NCBI RefSeq assembly: GCF_027580225.2
Contig: NC_073355.2
Span: 20,767,501-20,831,500, forward strand
Origin: Misgurnus anguillicaudatus
Taxonomy: Eukaryota; Chordata; Actinopteri; Cypriniformes; Cobitidae
Direction of reading: 5' to 3'
Length of the DNA stretch: 64,000 nt
Made by a program: the position numbers and the translations under genes. Below, piece after piece: positions 38,401 to 52,200 of this stretch. How positions within the stretch are numbered: the first letter of the stretch is position 1; every line of letters starts with the position of its first letter. The notes under the pieces are model-generated. The model made no database searches, was not told where the DNA came from, and saw nothing but the letters and a program-made list of their open reading frames with translations.

Positions 38401-41400
38401 ATCGGGTGCTGATGTGGAGATTAGCTTTTTCTTTCGGTGAGCCTTAGGGGATGGACACACCAAAACTTTTAAACACGGCTGAAAACGCCTTGAGGACGCC
38501 AAATGCCAGCTGTTTTTCAGCTGAGCGCTTGGTAGCTGTGACGCTTCAGCTGTGAGCCGGTTGGTTGCTGTGGTAATGTCCCGCCCCTCCTCCACTGTAA
38601 TTGGACGGCCGTGTGAAAACAGACATTGACGAGCGGAGCTTCTCACTCAAAGTTAAATATAGTTTTCAGCGCGGAGCTGCTTGCTTATTGGAAAAATGAG
38701 CATGTCGCAACGCATCGCTTTCATTATGCATAGGCTTATGATAATTGTCAAAATAGTTTTTCCAACTTGTCATCCTGGCATAATGTACAGTTAAAATTAA
38801 ATAAAATGAAAAATACACTGCTGTGGACGTTGTTTACTTCATTAATGTGTTTTACTGTGTTAATGGAATAAGGATGCGAGTAGGATTCGGTATTCGGTTT
38901 CAGATTCGGCCGAATCTTAAACGGTGGATTCGGGATTCGGCCGAACCTAAAAAATCTGGATTCGGTGCATCCCTAGTAGATACATACTCTCATTATAAAC
39001 TTTAAGCAACTTCTATGAGGGGACATAAGAGTCAAACAGAAATGTATAAAGAATTTGTAAATTCAAAATGGCCGACCGAAAACCTTTTGTTATCGTTTGA
39101 CTCGGCATGCCTCAAGGAATCTAACAATAGCACTTTCATAATTTTAGACTTAAGTTTGCAGTAGTTATATAAATAATAAAAAAAATTAGTTATAAGCAAA
39201 ACTAGCAATTTTTTAAACCTTGTGAACACTAGGTGGCGCTTTGACGAAACTGTGCATGCACCCTCAGGTCATGACTGCCATCAAACTAAGTGTTGTGTCA
39301 ATACGCTTAACTTTGGCGAAGATACAGCCTCAAATCAGTTTTTTTGTGCTCTACATAAAATTTGTTGATGCGGCATATAGAAACAGATTGGCAAATCGAC
39401 ACGAATTCCATAACTTTTCCCCCCGAGTGTCACTAGATGCTACACACCGATTTTTATGCAAATCAGACAAAAGCTCTAGGACTAGTTTGATAAAATATGT
39501 TTTCCGAACAGTTCAAAATATCGAAAAAATTAACATGACCGAAAATGACGTCATATGCAATCAAATGAGCATGAGCCAAAGAATGAGAAGAAATTAGAAT
39601 TTTGTTTCTATGACATACAGGTCAGAAGTTACAACCAAAAATGTAAGTGTATATTTGGACTGTTGGTAGCACTATCGGGTTTGACATACTGGGCTCTATC
39701 TTACACCCGGCGCAATGCAGCGCAATGCGCAACGCTAGTGTCTTTTGCTAGTTTCCACCCTGCGCAATTATAATTTTCACGTTTAGCGTCACGTTGTTTA
39801 AATAGCAAATCCCTTTTCGCCCTCTTTTGCGCCCATGGGCGTTCTGGTCTGAAAACGAGATGTGTTCAGGCGCATTGTTGGCGCGTTGCTATTTTGAGGC
39901 AACTAAAATAGACTATGCCATTGACCAACAAAAACCTGCTCTAAAGTCTAAAGTCAATGGCGCAATATGTTTTTTGTTATTTAAAAAGCGCATTAGTAAT
40001 ATGCGCTTATAAACGGGAGGACACCGCGGGTTTCCTTATCACACACATGAATGCGCAGCAGCACAAAAACGTTTTTAAATATGAAAGATTAAAGGATTGA
40101 ATGTAAAAGATTATTATTGAGTCTCTTAGACATAAATGAGGACGAATTATGAGATGTTAGAAGGCGCAAAGAGCTGCTTCACCTGTAGCCTGGTAAGTAA
40201 ATAAATGCTTTGCTTTAAACAAATACATCTGTTTTTAAATGTTTTTTTAAATGCTACCTCACGGATTTATTGTATATCAGGGATGGGCAACTGGCGGCCC
40301 GAGGGCCGCACACGGCCCGGGGTAAATTCTAATACGGCCCGCTGGACCATATTATACATAATCAAATACTTTTAAAATGAGGATTTTTGTATTAGGATGT
40401 AAATACTCCCAACCAGGAGGGGGCGCTAGGTCCCGCGGATCCTCACAGTAAGCATAGTCCCGTGTTTGGGCTTATGTGAAGAAGAGGTCTTCACGGAGTC
40501 TAAAAACCCGAGGTCCGACCCAAGAGCCGATCAGGTTCGGGTCTAAAAGTTTCACGCATGCCTGAATGAATGTGTTTTTGCCGAACGGACCCGAGAAGCC
40601 CTGAACTCTCACATGTGTGTGTCAATGTCCTTTTCAAACCTCTCCTCTGTTTGCAAGAGCGCTTGCGACATTGTGTGGCTGGCGATAGGTTAATTTTCGT
40701 TCAGACAGACATGTCAGATATTTTTAAATGTAAATTTTAGCGGTTACCTTGGTGTCATTGTAATATAAACAAATGGAGCAGCTCGCCAAATTTGTTGCGA
40801 GGCCACCGGGGCTGCAGACTGCACACACGTCAGTTTACATTCGGGTCCAGTCGGGTTAAAACCAATGCCACTGGTTTGGGTGACAGGTCGTACTCGGGCC
40901 AGAATTGCTCTCGGATTTGAAAGGTAAAATACATTGTTATTAAAATTTTTTATATATATTTTGTTTTGAATTTATGTGTTATTTATTTTAAAAAATTTGG
41001 TCCCCAAAGGGCAGGATGAGAAACTTCTCTATACTAATTTAAAAGTGCCTTGCTTGTTACAGATGTTAAAGCAATGAAGTTAAGAAGTTTTATCTGAAAT
41101 GCTTGTCCACTGAAAATAAAGTTATGATTTAGAATTAGCATAATTGCTAAGTTTTATAGTTAAAATCTTTAAAGACAGGTTAATTGTATATTGTGGTTTC
41201 TTAATAAAGGAAATTAAGAATGATGTAAATTGTGCATGTGGTTCTGGCCCCCTTGGTATAAAGGAGAAAAATGCTGGCCCTCGGCATTATCAAAGTTGCC
41301 CATCCCTGTTGTATATGATGACTCTGTACCTGTGGATATGGTGAGATGAGAAACATTTTTAAGTAATGCTTAAAAAATCTTGTGACGCTGTCCAAGTGCT

Positions 41401-42118
41401 GAAACGTGCGGAGAGCCGTTTGTAAAATCTCCTTGTTAAATAAAGTATTTTTAGAGTACAGACCTTTTCTTACATACTTGTAAATTATTTTTTGATGATA
41501 TTGGATAGCCATACATTTAATGCAACTAAAAGCCTGCTTTTTTACTTCCATGACTAAAAGAAAATGGGTTTTAAAGGTTTTAATCCAAAAAATAACAATT
41601 TCAATACAAATGAAAACAACACAATTATTTAACATTAATTTTAAACTGGGGATCTTCTTCCTCTGCTTAGTTTTTCAGTTTACAAAGTCCATCATCTAAA
41701 TAGGGATTAGACATAGCGCCAGCGCAACTGGTTTTTAAAGGGGATGAGAGCTGAGACTCTCATTGGTTTATTGCACGTTACGCCCGAAATACTTTCATTT
41801 CTCATTAAAAAAATTGTACCAACCCTTTTCGACCATGCGCTCAGCGCACAAACCATTTTTCCCGTCGTTAAATTAGCAAAAGTGAATTCGGACACGCCCA
41901 TTTAGACGTTGCGCTGTGCACTTTAGACAATGCGCTTAGATCGTTAAAATAGGGCCCACTGTCTGTAAATTATTAACTAGATCACAACCTGTACACACAC
42001 TTATGAAACTTATATTAATATTTAAAATGCATTCAAAACGGAATTTTCTCCATGACTGTGAGATACATAATGACATTTTTTGTACAATTTTTAGCAAAAA
42101 AAAAAAAAAAAAAAATAA

Positions 42119-42199
<81 letters not shown>

Positions 42200-45100
42200 A
42201 GTGGTACTTTACTTTTTTACTTTAACAGAATTTCTTATTATCGTGTAATAACCGCAGTAGCATAACAATATCACAGAATTATTTAAGGTTTTTGATCAGA
42301 TCAGAATGTAAAATGACTTTTCTGAAATAGCACATTTCTGTTTCTGTTTGAAAAATATGTATTTCATGTAGTTAATTAGTTTTACCTTTTATTATTATTT
42401 TAATGTCTTTGTATTCACCGACTCTGTTTTGACTATAAATCGAACACCTATAAAGTCCTTCATCCTGCTTTCTCAGGTCAGAAATGAGAAGAGAGAGATT
42501 TTTAGGTGAACTTTCATGAAACAGCTTCAGTCTGCCACTGTAGTTTTTATCTTGTAATACATCGAGCCAGGATTGTCCATGATAATGCCACATAAGTATC
42601 TTAACTGTAGTCTGGGGGTCTGTGCAGGTACAGGGAAGCAGCACTGAACCACCAATGTATCCTGTGAGCTCATCTGTACCTTGATAAATCCAACCTACAG
42701 ATAAAAGAGTTTTACCATACAGAGCAGATTAGAGATTTTTAGATTTAATGACCGAAAATGACGTTATATGGTGCAATCAAATGGCGCTATCGGGTTTGAC
42801 ATACTGTCTGTGTATTATTAACCAGATCACAACCTGTACACACATTTATGAAACTTATATTAATATTTAAAGTGCATTCAAAACGAAATTTTCTCCATGA
42901 CTATGAGATATATAATGACATTTTTTTGTACAATTTTTACAAAAAAAAAAAACAATTTACAAAAAAGTGATACCTTACTTGTTTACTTTAACATAATTTC
43001 TTATTATGCTTTCACTGCATTAGCATAACAATATCACAGAAATATAAAGGATTTGTGATCAGATCAGAATGTAAAATTACTTTTCTGAACTAGTACATTG
43101 CTGTTTAGAAAATATGTATTTAATGTAGTTAATTACTTTTACCTTTTATTATTATTTTAATGTCTCTGTATTCATTGACTCCATTTTGACTGTAAATCTC
43201 ACACCTATAGAGTCCTTCATCCTGCTTTCTCAGGTCAGAAATGAGAAGAGAGAGATTTTTAGGTGAACTTTCATGAAACAGCTTCAGTCTGCCACTGTAG
43301 TTTTCACTTTCTAATACATAGAGCCAGGATTGTCCATGATAACGCCAGATAAGTTTCTTAACTGTAGTCTGGGGGTCTCTGGAGGTACAGGGAAGCAGCA
43401 CTGAACCACCAATGTATCCTGTGAGCTTATCTGTACCTTGATAAATCCAACCTACAGATAAAAGAGTTTTACCATTTAGAACAGATCAGATATTTTTAGA
43501 TTTAAATCAACAACTAACAGCCGAGACGTTTTACTATTACAAAATAATATTTCATGTGCTTATGTCTAAGGTAATTTTAGAAAACAATTATAATTTTGGT
43601 ATACATACATATACTGTAGATACACACACTCATTATAAATTTAATATCTAAGCAAATGAATACATCAAAGCAAACTTTATACAATGGCCATAGACGAAGC
43701 AGCCATGACATAGAAATGTGTCTGTGTCTAAGATCACAGCTAATGCCCACAAAGTGGTTTAACCCCCTGGGGTCCAAAAATGTGACGCCGCGTTTGGTTT
43801 GTTTTCTCCTTATCATAGTAGAATCAACTTAAAATACTCCATCATTAATAATCATACACTTACGTGTTTGACATCATTTGAAACTGTGAAGGGTCTTCTT
43901 TAATTTGTGTACATTCACAATAACAACAAATCTTTGTGTTTTTGTCAAATAAAGAAAATAAACAGGGTGCACATTCAGACATTTCTGTCTCCGTCAGCTG
44001 TCCCTCAAAACACGTTACAAAAATCAATTGAAACAATTAAATACTCATCACACAAACATGATACACATATCCAAAGAAAGCCTGAAATGTCACCTTTTAA
44101 ACAGACTAATTGTAATCGAAAACAAATATTGCCTGTTTATATAATCTGCATTGAAGTAAAGAGAGTATGTTTTTCCTGGCTGACTTCATTATCTCTAATG
44201 CGGTCACGCCCAGAGGCGATGCCCGCTGTTCACATGGTAATGAACAGACAAACAGTTCAAACAATAACAAACAAAGCGTAAAGTTTGATCAGATTTAAAG
44301 ACTTTACCGCATGTTTTGATGATAAACTTTATACACACACTTGAGGAAGATCTTAATTTATGTCTGGACATTGAGGAAGAGAAGTGTTTATCTTTAACGT
44401 TAATGTTACCTAAGAAGAAGAACAATTAAAGACGCACTGGAGGAGGATATATTCCTGAAGTAAGTAGTTTATCATGGTTTATATTTGCTGTCATGTAATA
44501 TGCTCATGGCTTGTGCAATTCAGCCTACATACAGTAAGCGACCTCAGCAGACTGCATGCTTCGGATTAAAAAAACTTTTGCATTGTTTACAAACAAAGAC
44601 GAGTAAACTCACATAATGGCGGTTACATGCCGTACAGTGTTAAACACAGTAATTCACTTTCATATCTTTCATGCCAACTTTCAGTAAGGCTGCACTGCAG
44701 GATCTTTTAAGTGTGTGCTTTAATATGATTCCATATATTATTTAGATGCAGTGCAATTCCATACATTGCGCTTTACACGCAACACCCTTTTTTTATAAGC
44801 GCCACATTGTTTATGCGGAGACGCGAGTACTCGGGCATAAAGGACGCCATATGCGATGTGTTTGTAAAGTTCATACGTGCTTACAGAAATGCATTAAAAC
44901 ACTGTTAAATTCAGAAGCTAGACGATCAGTCGATGGGCATCTGAAAACTGTTTTTTATATAACTAATCACTGCAGATGTTCATCTGAGATGTTCTGAATT
45001 TAGTTTATGTACATGATAATTTATCTGAATGTTGTGCTATCAGTGATATTTACCCATCAGTTATGTATAGAGTGGAACGCAGTGGCGGATGCAGAATGTG

Positions 45101-48100
45101 ACATATGGGTGGGCATGGATGAAGTCGAGGTGGGCCTGAATCTATGGGGCTGTTTGCGCTTGGTGTTAAGATGTGTTTTCATCGATCGGATCACAAGTGG
45201 ACGAGAGAGACACATTACGTTTACACCTGGTATTTAAATCCGTCTCTTTTGTCCACTTTCGACCGCTGCTGTGCTGAATACTATGAGGGGGTGGTCTGTG
45301 AGACGGTGGGCGAGTCTCTCTGCTGTCATTCAAACCCGAGCGGGAGTAATTATGAGTTTATTTGGACGCAAACTAATATTATGTCGGAGTGCACTGCTTG
45401 TTTAGCAAGTAAACATGCTGCACAGTGTTTTGTACATGAGTATGTAAGAGCTTTCTTTGAATTTTCAGCGCAAGAGATCAGCCGGTTAGTTTTATCAATG
45501 AAAGGCTAAAAATAGCGCTGTTCATCGAATGTTCACGCCAGAAGTCAAAAAAGACGTAAAACTTGTGTTTAATACCTCAGATTAGATAAATGGGCGGAGA
45601 GAAGGCGGTCGCGTGTGGCTGTTCGAACGCATTCAACCACATGTGCGTTCCGCAACTCCAAAGCGATCCGATCGAAAGTGGTTTCGACCACCTCTGGATG
45701 TGGTTGAAAGTGGTCGAAAGTGGACGAGCTCAAAACGTTTTGAACACCGTTTACACCTGGCGTTAGCGTCGTCCACTTGTGATCCGATCGACGAAACACA
45801 TGTTAATGCCAAGTGTAAACAACCTCTAAGGGTGTAACTTTTGAATAAGAAACGATAACAATTCTATAAAATTCATCAAAACTTCATGAATCACAAACGT
45901 ATTGGTGAGAACACTCATTTAAACATACACACACACCCGAACTTGACTACACGTCACATTTTTGACATTATCGATACTGCTTTAAATCGTAATGCAACGT
46001 GACATTAATTAAGACTTTTTGGTAAAAAAGTTATTGGGCTGTCATATAGCCTACAAAAAAGAACTTGCACACAGTGACAAGAAATTGAACACAAAAAACC
46101 TAATACTTTTTAAATAGCCTATTAAAATGTTTATTACAAATAAATTAGGCTACTAAATGCTTAAAATGAAGCTTCTAACATCATATTCTCTTCATCCAAA
46201 TCACTAAAAATATATTTTCTTTCTCACATATTTAAGTTAACTTACTCAATAAAGAAAGAAAAAAGAAATTGCTAGAATAATGTTTTTTCCTCCCGATAGC
46301 CCGATGGGCAGGGCGCAGATACATTTTGGTAGCCCGACTGGAATTCGCAATAGCCCCAGAGGTTTGTTTTGTAGAAAGACTTTCTTCAAAGTGAATTTCT
46401 TTTTGTATAAATTGTATCTTAATTTTAATCATGTTTAATCAAACAATTGCCTCGTTTTAATAAATAAGAAGCAAACCAAGATCGTCAGGGTGTGGATTGA
46501 AGGGAACCCACTATATATTTCCGTGGCCTATGTCTTTCTGCTTTAATGCATTTCTTGAATTAATGTCTCAATTACACAGTAGGCATATAGAAAGTTATGA
46601 TAGGCTATTTGCTGCTTAAAAGCAATAGGCTATATTGTATAAAGTGGTAGTAATAAATGTGGCGTGACTTATAGTGCTGAATTACAGAGCTGCTATATCA
46701 AACAACATCACTGTGATCAGATGCTTTCTTTCTATTTTTTTACCCCACTAACATATTTGTGTGTTTATGTTATTGAGAGGAAAGCACAAAGCATGTATTT
46801 ATAACGTGGTGTTATTCAAAATATGGTTTCCACTTGCTTGCAAGAAAAGTTCTCAAAGAGATCATGGCTGAAAGATGCTCTGGAATATTTTTCTCATAAG
46901 AACCATAATGTAACGCAACATTCAACTGCATATAATAGTTTTTAAATAGTTATCAGGCTTACTTATTTTACTGTTTTTAACAGCTGCCACTAACGACTAA
47001 TTTTCTAACGACTAATCTTTCGACTAATTTTTCGAATAGTCGACTATTCTAAACGACTAATTAAAAAAAACTCAAGTGTTTGTTATTTCATTGTGTCCAT
47101 TTTATTTTGAACCCACCGGTGTCATAAACAATATGAATAACTTAAATGTTACCAAATAAAAAATTACAATGTAAACAATATAAATAATAATAAAAACTTC
47201 CAGTGCAAAGTAGATGCTTAACAGAAATATGAAATGTTTCACTTCTACTCTTTGATCTTATATTGCATTTTAACTAGGGCTGTCAATAGATCAAAAAAAC
47301 CAATCTAGATCAATCGCATGATTTCATGAGCCAACTGCGACCAATCGCAAACCAATCGCACATCTCTATCCACTCCAAATCCACCCCAATTTAACACCCC
47401 TCAGGTCTCCAACATTCCAATCATATATACATATATAGATGCCCCATGCAAATGCATGTCAACAACAGCCTGTCCACATTTCAACAAAATCACCAGCCAT
47501 TGCTCTGTACATGAACCTTCCCTTCAGAAGATTTTTCTTTCTCCATTTTTGTTTGCTGCTGCATCATTTGTGACCTGTGCTGGCAAGTTGAGTCGGAATT
47601 AGCAAATTTAAAAAAAATAGTTGTTCATATTTTGACATTCTCTATTAAAACATAGAACAATGCATGATTTGTTGAAATATAACAAAATATGACAGAACTA
47701 CACGTGTTTGAAAGTTGAAAGAGTCAAATTACCACAAAAATGTCCACATCCATACATTATATTACCACATCAATACCTTAAAATCACTGGTAAAACTAAT
47801 AGATTTAGCACACACAAAGCAAAAACATCATCAATGTATGTTCAACTTTTTTTTCCTTTTCTTTGATTGACATTGAGACTGCTTAAAATCTAAGTGATCT
47901 AATATAATGTTAGACATCAGATATTTTTACCCAACAGTTAACCAAACATTTACTTAAAACATAACAGATTATAGAGCCTACCTGCGTGAATTCTTATCAA
48001 AACAGATATTTGTAAAACTGTAATTTTGTGTAGATGTCTATATATCCGGGTCGCGCACTCGCGCGTCTGTGTGCACGCGCTTCAGATATCAGTCAGTCAG

Positions 48101-49112
48101 CGTGAGGGGATCGCTTTTGAGTCTTGTCGCTTTTAATAACTCTTTAACATTAATCAGGTACCGAACTTTATCTCTCTTAATGACTATTTTAACATCAAGC
48201 AAGTCCTGCAGTCTATTTTCTAAGTCATGCATAAAAGCGAAACCAAAATGAATTGAGACGCATCTTTGCATTAGATTAAGCATTAGGAGGACGGTAACGT
48301 TACACCTCTCAGACGTATAAATAACGATCATATCAGATGTCCAACGAGCATTTAGAGCATTGGATTTGGTAGACGATTTATAATGTTCTTATTTCTATGA
48401 AAACCTTTTACTCATTTAGAGAGAGTCACATTTGTCTGCGTCTCTGTTCATTCAACTATGGGCTGGACCAAGGGTCAAACAGAAATTGCGCGTTGCGTTA
48501 ATCTCCGTTAATAAAATTAGTGGCGTTAAAATGAATTTGCGTTAATGCATTATTAACGCGTTAATTTTGACAGCCCTAATTTTAACACAACTGAATGCTA
48601 TTTTACATATTATCTGTTCTGTTGTAGCCTATAAAATAGTGACTAAACATGACCCCTCACCTCGTTTTTATCCAACCAGCTGTTCCTTTAACTGCTGCTA
48701 AAATCCTGATTTAGATATGCAAAAATCACCATACATTTACATTGTAGCTTTACTGCTGTTGCTCTTCTCATAATTGTTGTTGTGTTTTGAGCCATTTCTT
48801 GATTTTAAATGCGAGTGATATAGCGCAGACAATTCGGTGCAAGTTCAGAAATATAAGAGAATACACTGTTGTTGTTACATAGACTACAGAACACGGCATA
48901 CAGCATCATAGGGAGGGAGAAAGCTCGCACACAGACTCACACTACTGCTAATCTTTCTTCAAGTCATGTTAACTCGATCAGTCGTCTTTGTCAGAGACAT
49001 CTGTGAATGTTGACGTTTACGCAAAAAAGAAAGTACATTAAAAACACTGCCACCTTTTCACTGTCACGTAAGAGAGAGGCGCGCGCGGTCGAGGCGCTGC
49101 AAGCAACACGAG

Positions 49113-49204
<92 letters not shown>

Positions 49205-52200
49205 GCGATGAACACTCGCAACAATGAATTGAGCCGTTTAAAATAGTAAATAAAAATGTAAATGGGAATCATGAAAAATCTATTTGTTGCGTCCAGTGTT
49301 GATTCCGTGGCGGAATCACGAGCAAACACTGATAGCCTTTAACATCCAAAGACAGAGTCATTGTACTTCTCAAAAGAGTTAATAAAACAGTACTGACTAG
49401 CTCGCCGTTTCATTAATAATCATATAACAGTTACTTACGTTGTCCTATTCTCTGTGGGTGTATCGTCAATAACTCCCGAGTGTTTTCGTTTGAGATGCTC
49501 GTGCATTGTCGTTGTGCTCCCGTGATAAGCCAGCGACGTTTGGCACGGTGTAACAGACCACTCTTTTATCACAACTTGGCTTAAAATACTTTCATACTTC
49601 GGAAGCTTTCCGACTCATAATTCCATAGACTCACCTGCCACCGCCAATTTTTCAAAATTATAGCAGTGAAGGCAGGGGGAGAGGGAAGAAAGATGATAGC
49701 GTAGCAGATTAACCAGCAGGGCGCGCACAGCGCACAGACTGGTGTGGAGGTGAATTACATTGAGCCATTTGAGACATGAGACAGAATTACAGTGGGCCGT
49801 TTGAGACGGAAAAAAATAAATATGTGACTCCTTGACTAAAAAAATTGCCGTCGACAAATTTTCATCGTCGATTACGTCGACTACGTCGACTATTCGCGGC
49901 AGCACTACATAACATGCTATAAATGAAATACACCACATACAGTAGTATCCAGGTTTAACTATACAGAGTAGTATTTTTTTTTAATTTCTGATTAGGCAGG
50001 CCAGCTGTCAATATGGGCGGGCCCGTCCAGGCCCGTCCATAGCTCCGCGCCTGGTGAAACGATACACATAAGTCATGGTTTGGTTCGTACCTCGGTTCAG
50101 GCACCACGGTGCGGTACAATTTCGGTACAATGTAGGGAAAAACAAAACAAAAATGCAGAAGGCAATTTTGTTTTTTACTTAAGATAATCTTAAAAACACA
50201 GATGTCCTGATTGGTGTTATTTTGAGACATCATGAATATGAACTGAAATGCATTTAACATCTCGTACATTAATTGTATATAGGACAATTTATCTCCTACT
50301 TCTCAGCGTTTGAAATACAAGGTGTGGCGTGTGAGTGTGTTAACTGACTGAAATGCACGTGTCTCATGGTGAATGCGTGAGACTACTGTAACTGACTGGA
50401 AAACCAACGTTTTCCAAACTTGCGATCTTAAACAGGCCGGCGGATCCTCATCACCACTTGCCATGTCGCTGCTATCTCTGACTCACTCACTGGACCCTCG
50501 GCCATCTGCAGAGTGCCAGAGAATGTTGACGGGACAGTTTCTTAGTTTATACAAGTTACACTGTAAAAAGTATTTCAGTGCCTTAGTAGATTTAACAAAG
50601 ATAAAACGAGTAAGCTGTATTAAAAAATGTTAATTCTTGTTTTTTTTAATCAAAATTTGAGTTAAAATAACATAAAAAGATGAATAATTTGAGTAATTCT
50701 AAATGAACACTTTATTGAGTAAATGTAGCTTCATTTTATCATGTATAATCCACTTAAATTTGTTAGAAGGAAATTAACTTAATAATTTTGTGTTGAAACT
50801 ACATGAATGATTTTAGTAAACATAGCTAACTAGGCAGTAGACTCGTAGTTCCCAGCATGCTTTGCATGGGACTGCATTTGGACAGTGAAATTTAAATTTA
50901 AACGCTATTTTATGTGTTTTTAACTAAAAAAAGACTTTTAAGTGTTTAATGTTCATTTATCTTCGAGATTTAGAAGAGTTTTTGTTTCATCTTTGAGTTT
51001 TGTAGTTACCATTGTTCAGAAGACTGGTGCTTGTGCATAGACTGCATGCTGAAGTATGTCGCGCTTTACAGCTGCCCAAAACTAAACTGGGTGGGCGCGT
51101 TAATTGAATAAACAATTCGTGTCCTCATCTCACAGAAAGATATAGTTTAAATCAATGTTCATGGAAACAACAACAAACCATAAAAAAGTTACCTGTACCA
51201 AAAAAAGTAAATTAAACTGAGTAATACTAGAACTATTAGTTAACTCAACTTAATTTTGTTGCGTTTGTATTAAGTAATATTACAGTGTTTATTATACTTA
51301 AAAAAGGCTACAAGTTGACTCAACTTAAAACATCAAATGCAGCCACTTGCCTCAATTTTTATAAGTTAGATTTAGGTATTACTTTTTACAGTTTAAGTTT
51401 TTGAATAGGGTTTGTTTCCAAATAAACTGAAAATTTTATTGTTAAATGGGTAACACTTTTACAATAACTAATGCACAGATAATACTAAATTAATGTATTG
51501 CCTCATTAGCAACTAATGAAGAGTCTGTCTGGTTAATATATTAGTTCATATATGAATTGTTATTAATTAAATATGTAATTGTGGATTAATTCCATCATCA
51601 TTTATTTTATTAAGTAATAGTGTTAATTAATTTGTTAATTACCACAATGAGCCAAAGCCTTATATTTCATGCATTGATACATTATTTATTACAGCATTAG
51701 TAGTGTGTTAATTAATACAGTTACTAAATAATGAGTTAATAATGATGTGACTCAACAAGTAAAGTCACAACATAATGATTTATTTGCAAACCATTAGCTA
51801 ATGATTAATTAATAATTAATGACCATCACTAGAGTTTATTAAAGCAATTTATTAAACACTGGTTTCCAAAAACATTGCCAAAAACACATTTCCATAACAC
51901 ACTACATTTAACCACGACGTTAAACATTTTTAAAAAATAATATAAAATTAAATAATATGATATATTCCCCTCTCTATGACAACTAAAAAATTAATGTCAC
52001 ATATATAGTGACAAGTGACATACAGATATGTCATGCTATAAATAGTTTTTGCTTTTTGGCATATATTCCCACTGTGTTCATATATCAGCCATAACCTGCA
52101 ACAAAAACACAGTGTGTCTTTTAACTATGATGTACTTTCAACAGGGCAAATGTAACAGCTTTCATGTTTTACAGCAATGGTAAAGCAAGCAGTTAATTAA

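Larger units (their letters stand above)
26414..43142. repeat. Tandem Ig-exon-plus-spacer repeat array
   Basis: Every V exon is separated from the next by a related spacer. Recurring marks: GGTATACATACATATACTGT, CTCGGCATGCCTCAAGGAAT, GAACACTAGGTGGCGCTTTG, AACTTTGGCGAAGATACAGC, GTGGCGCTATCGGGTTTGAC, ATTTTCTCCATGACTGTGAG. After removing identifiable insertions, exon-to-exon distances are about 1334-1335 bp following class A and 1504-1516 bp following class B. The short class lacks about 175 bp just after CAGTTGAAAATATC. Confidence 0.9.
46981..49905 (-). mobile_element. Decayed hAT-type transposon with BED-finger exon
   Basis: Left end has repeated CGACTAAT motifs; right end has GTCGACTACGTCGACTATTC followed by CGCGGCAGC. 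Minus-strand remains of a BED zinc finger sit near the right end. It hosts a second hAT element (47275-48578) and an (AG)n tract. Boundaries are approximate because the ends match only loosely. Confidence 0.5.

Noticed and set aside
30276..39597. Recurring plus-strand ORFs of 80-118 codons in the spacers
   Set aside because: Frames and starts differ between copies, stops and indels are not kept in register, and they have no family resemblance; they follow from duplicated noncoding spacer.
26414..43142. Regular repeats considered as a CRISPR-like or satellite array
   Set aside because: Units are 1.3-1.6 kb, contain coding exons and diverge like segmental duplications; the genome is eukaryotic.
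26100..43401. Each V exon as its own 90-residue gene starting at a Met
   Set aside because: The apparent start is GTG (Val in GGSVLLPC), and splice acceptors lie 50 bases upstream, so these are internal exons.
26104..43451. Array interpreted as NITR or antigen-receptor V segments
   Set aside because: No J-like motif, no recombination signal heptamer/nonamer beside the exons, and normal splice donors at their ends.
49007..49329. ORFs with long Arg-Glu or Ser-Leu runs
   Set aside because: Direct translation of the (AG)n microsatellite in different frames.
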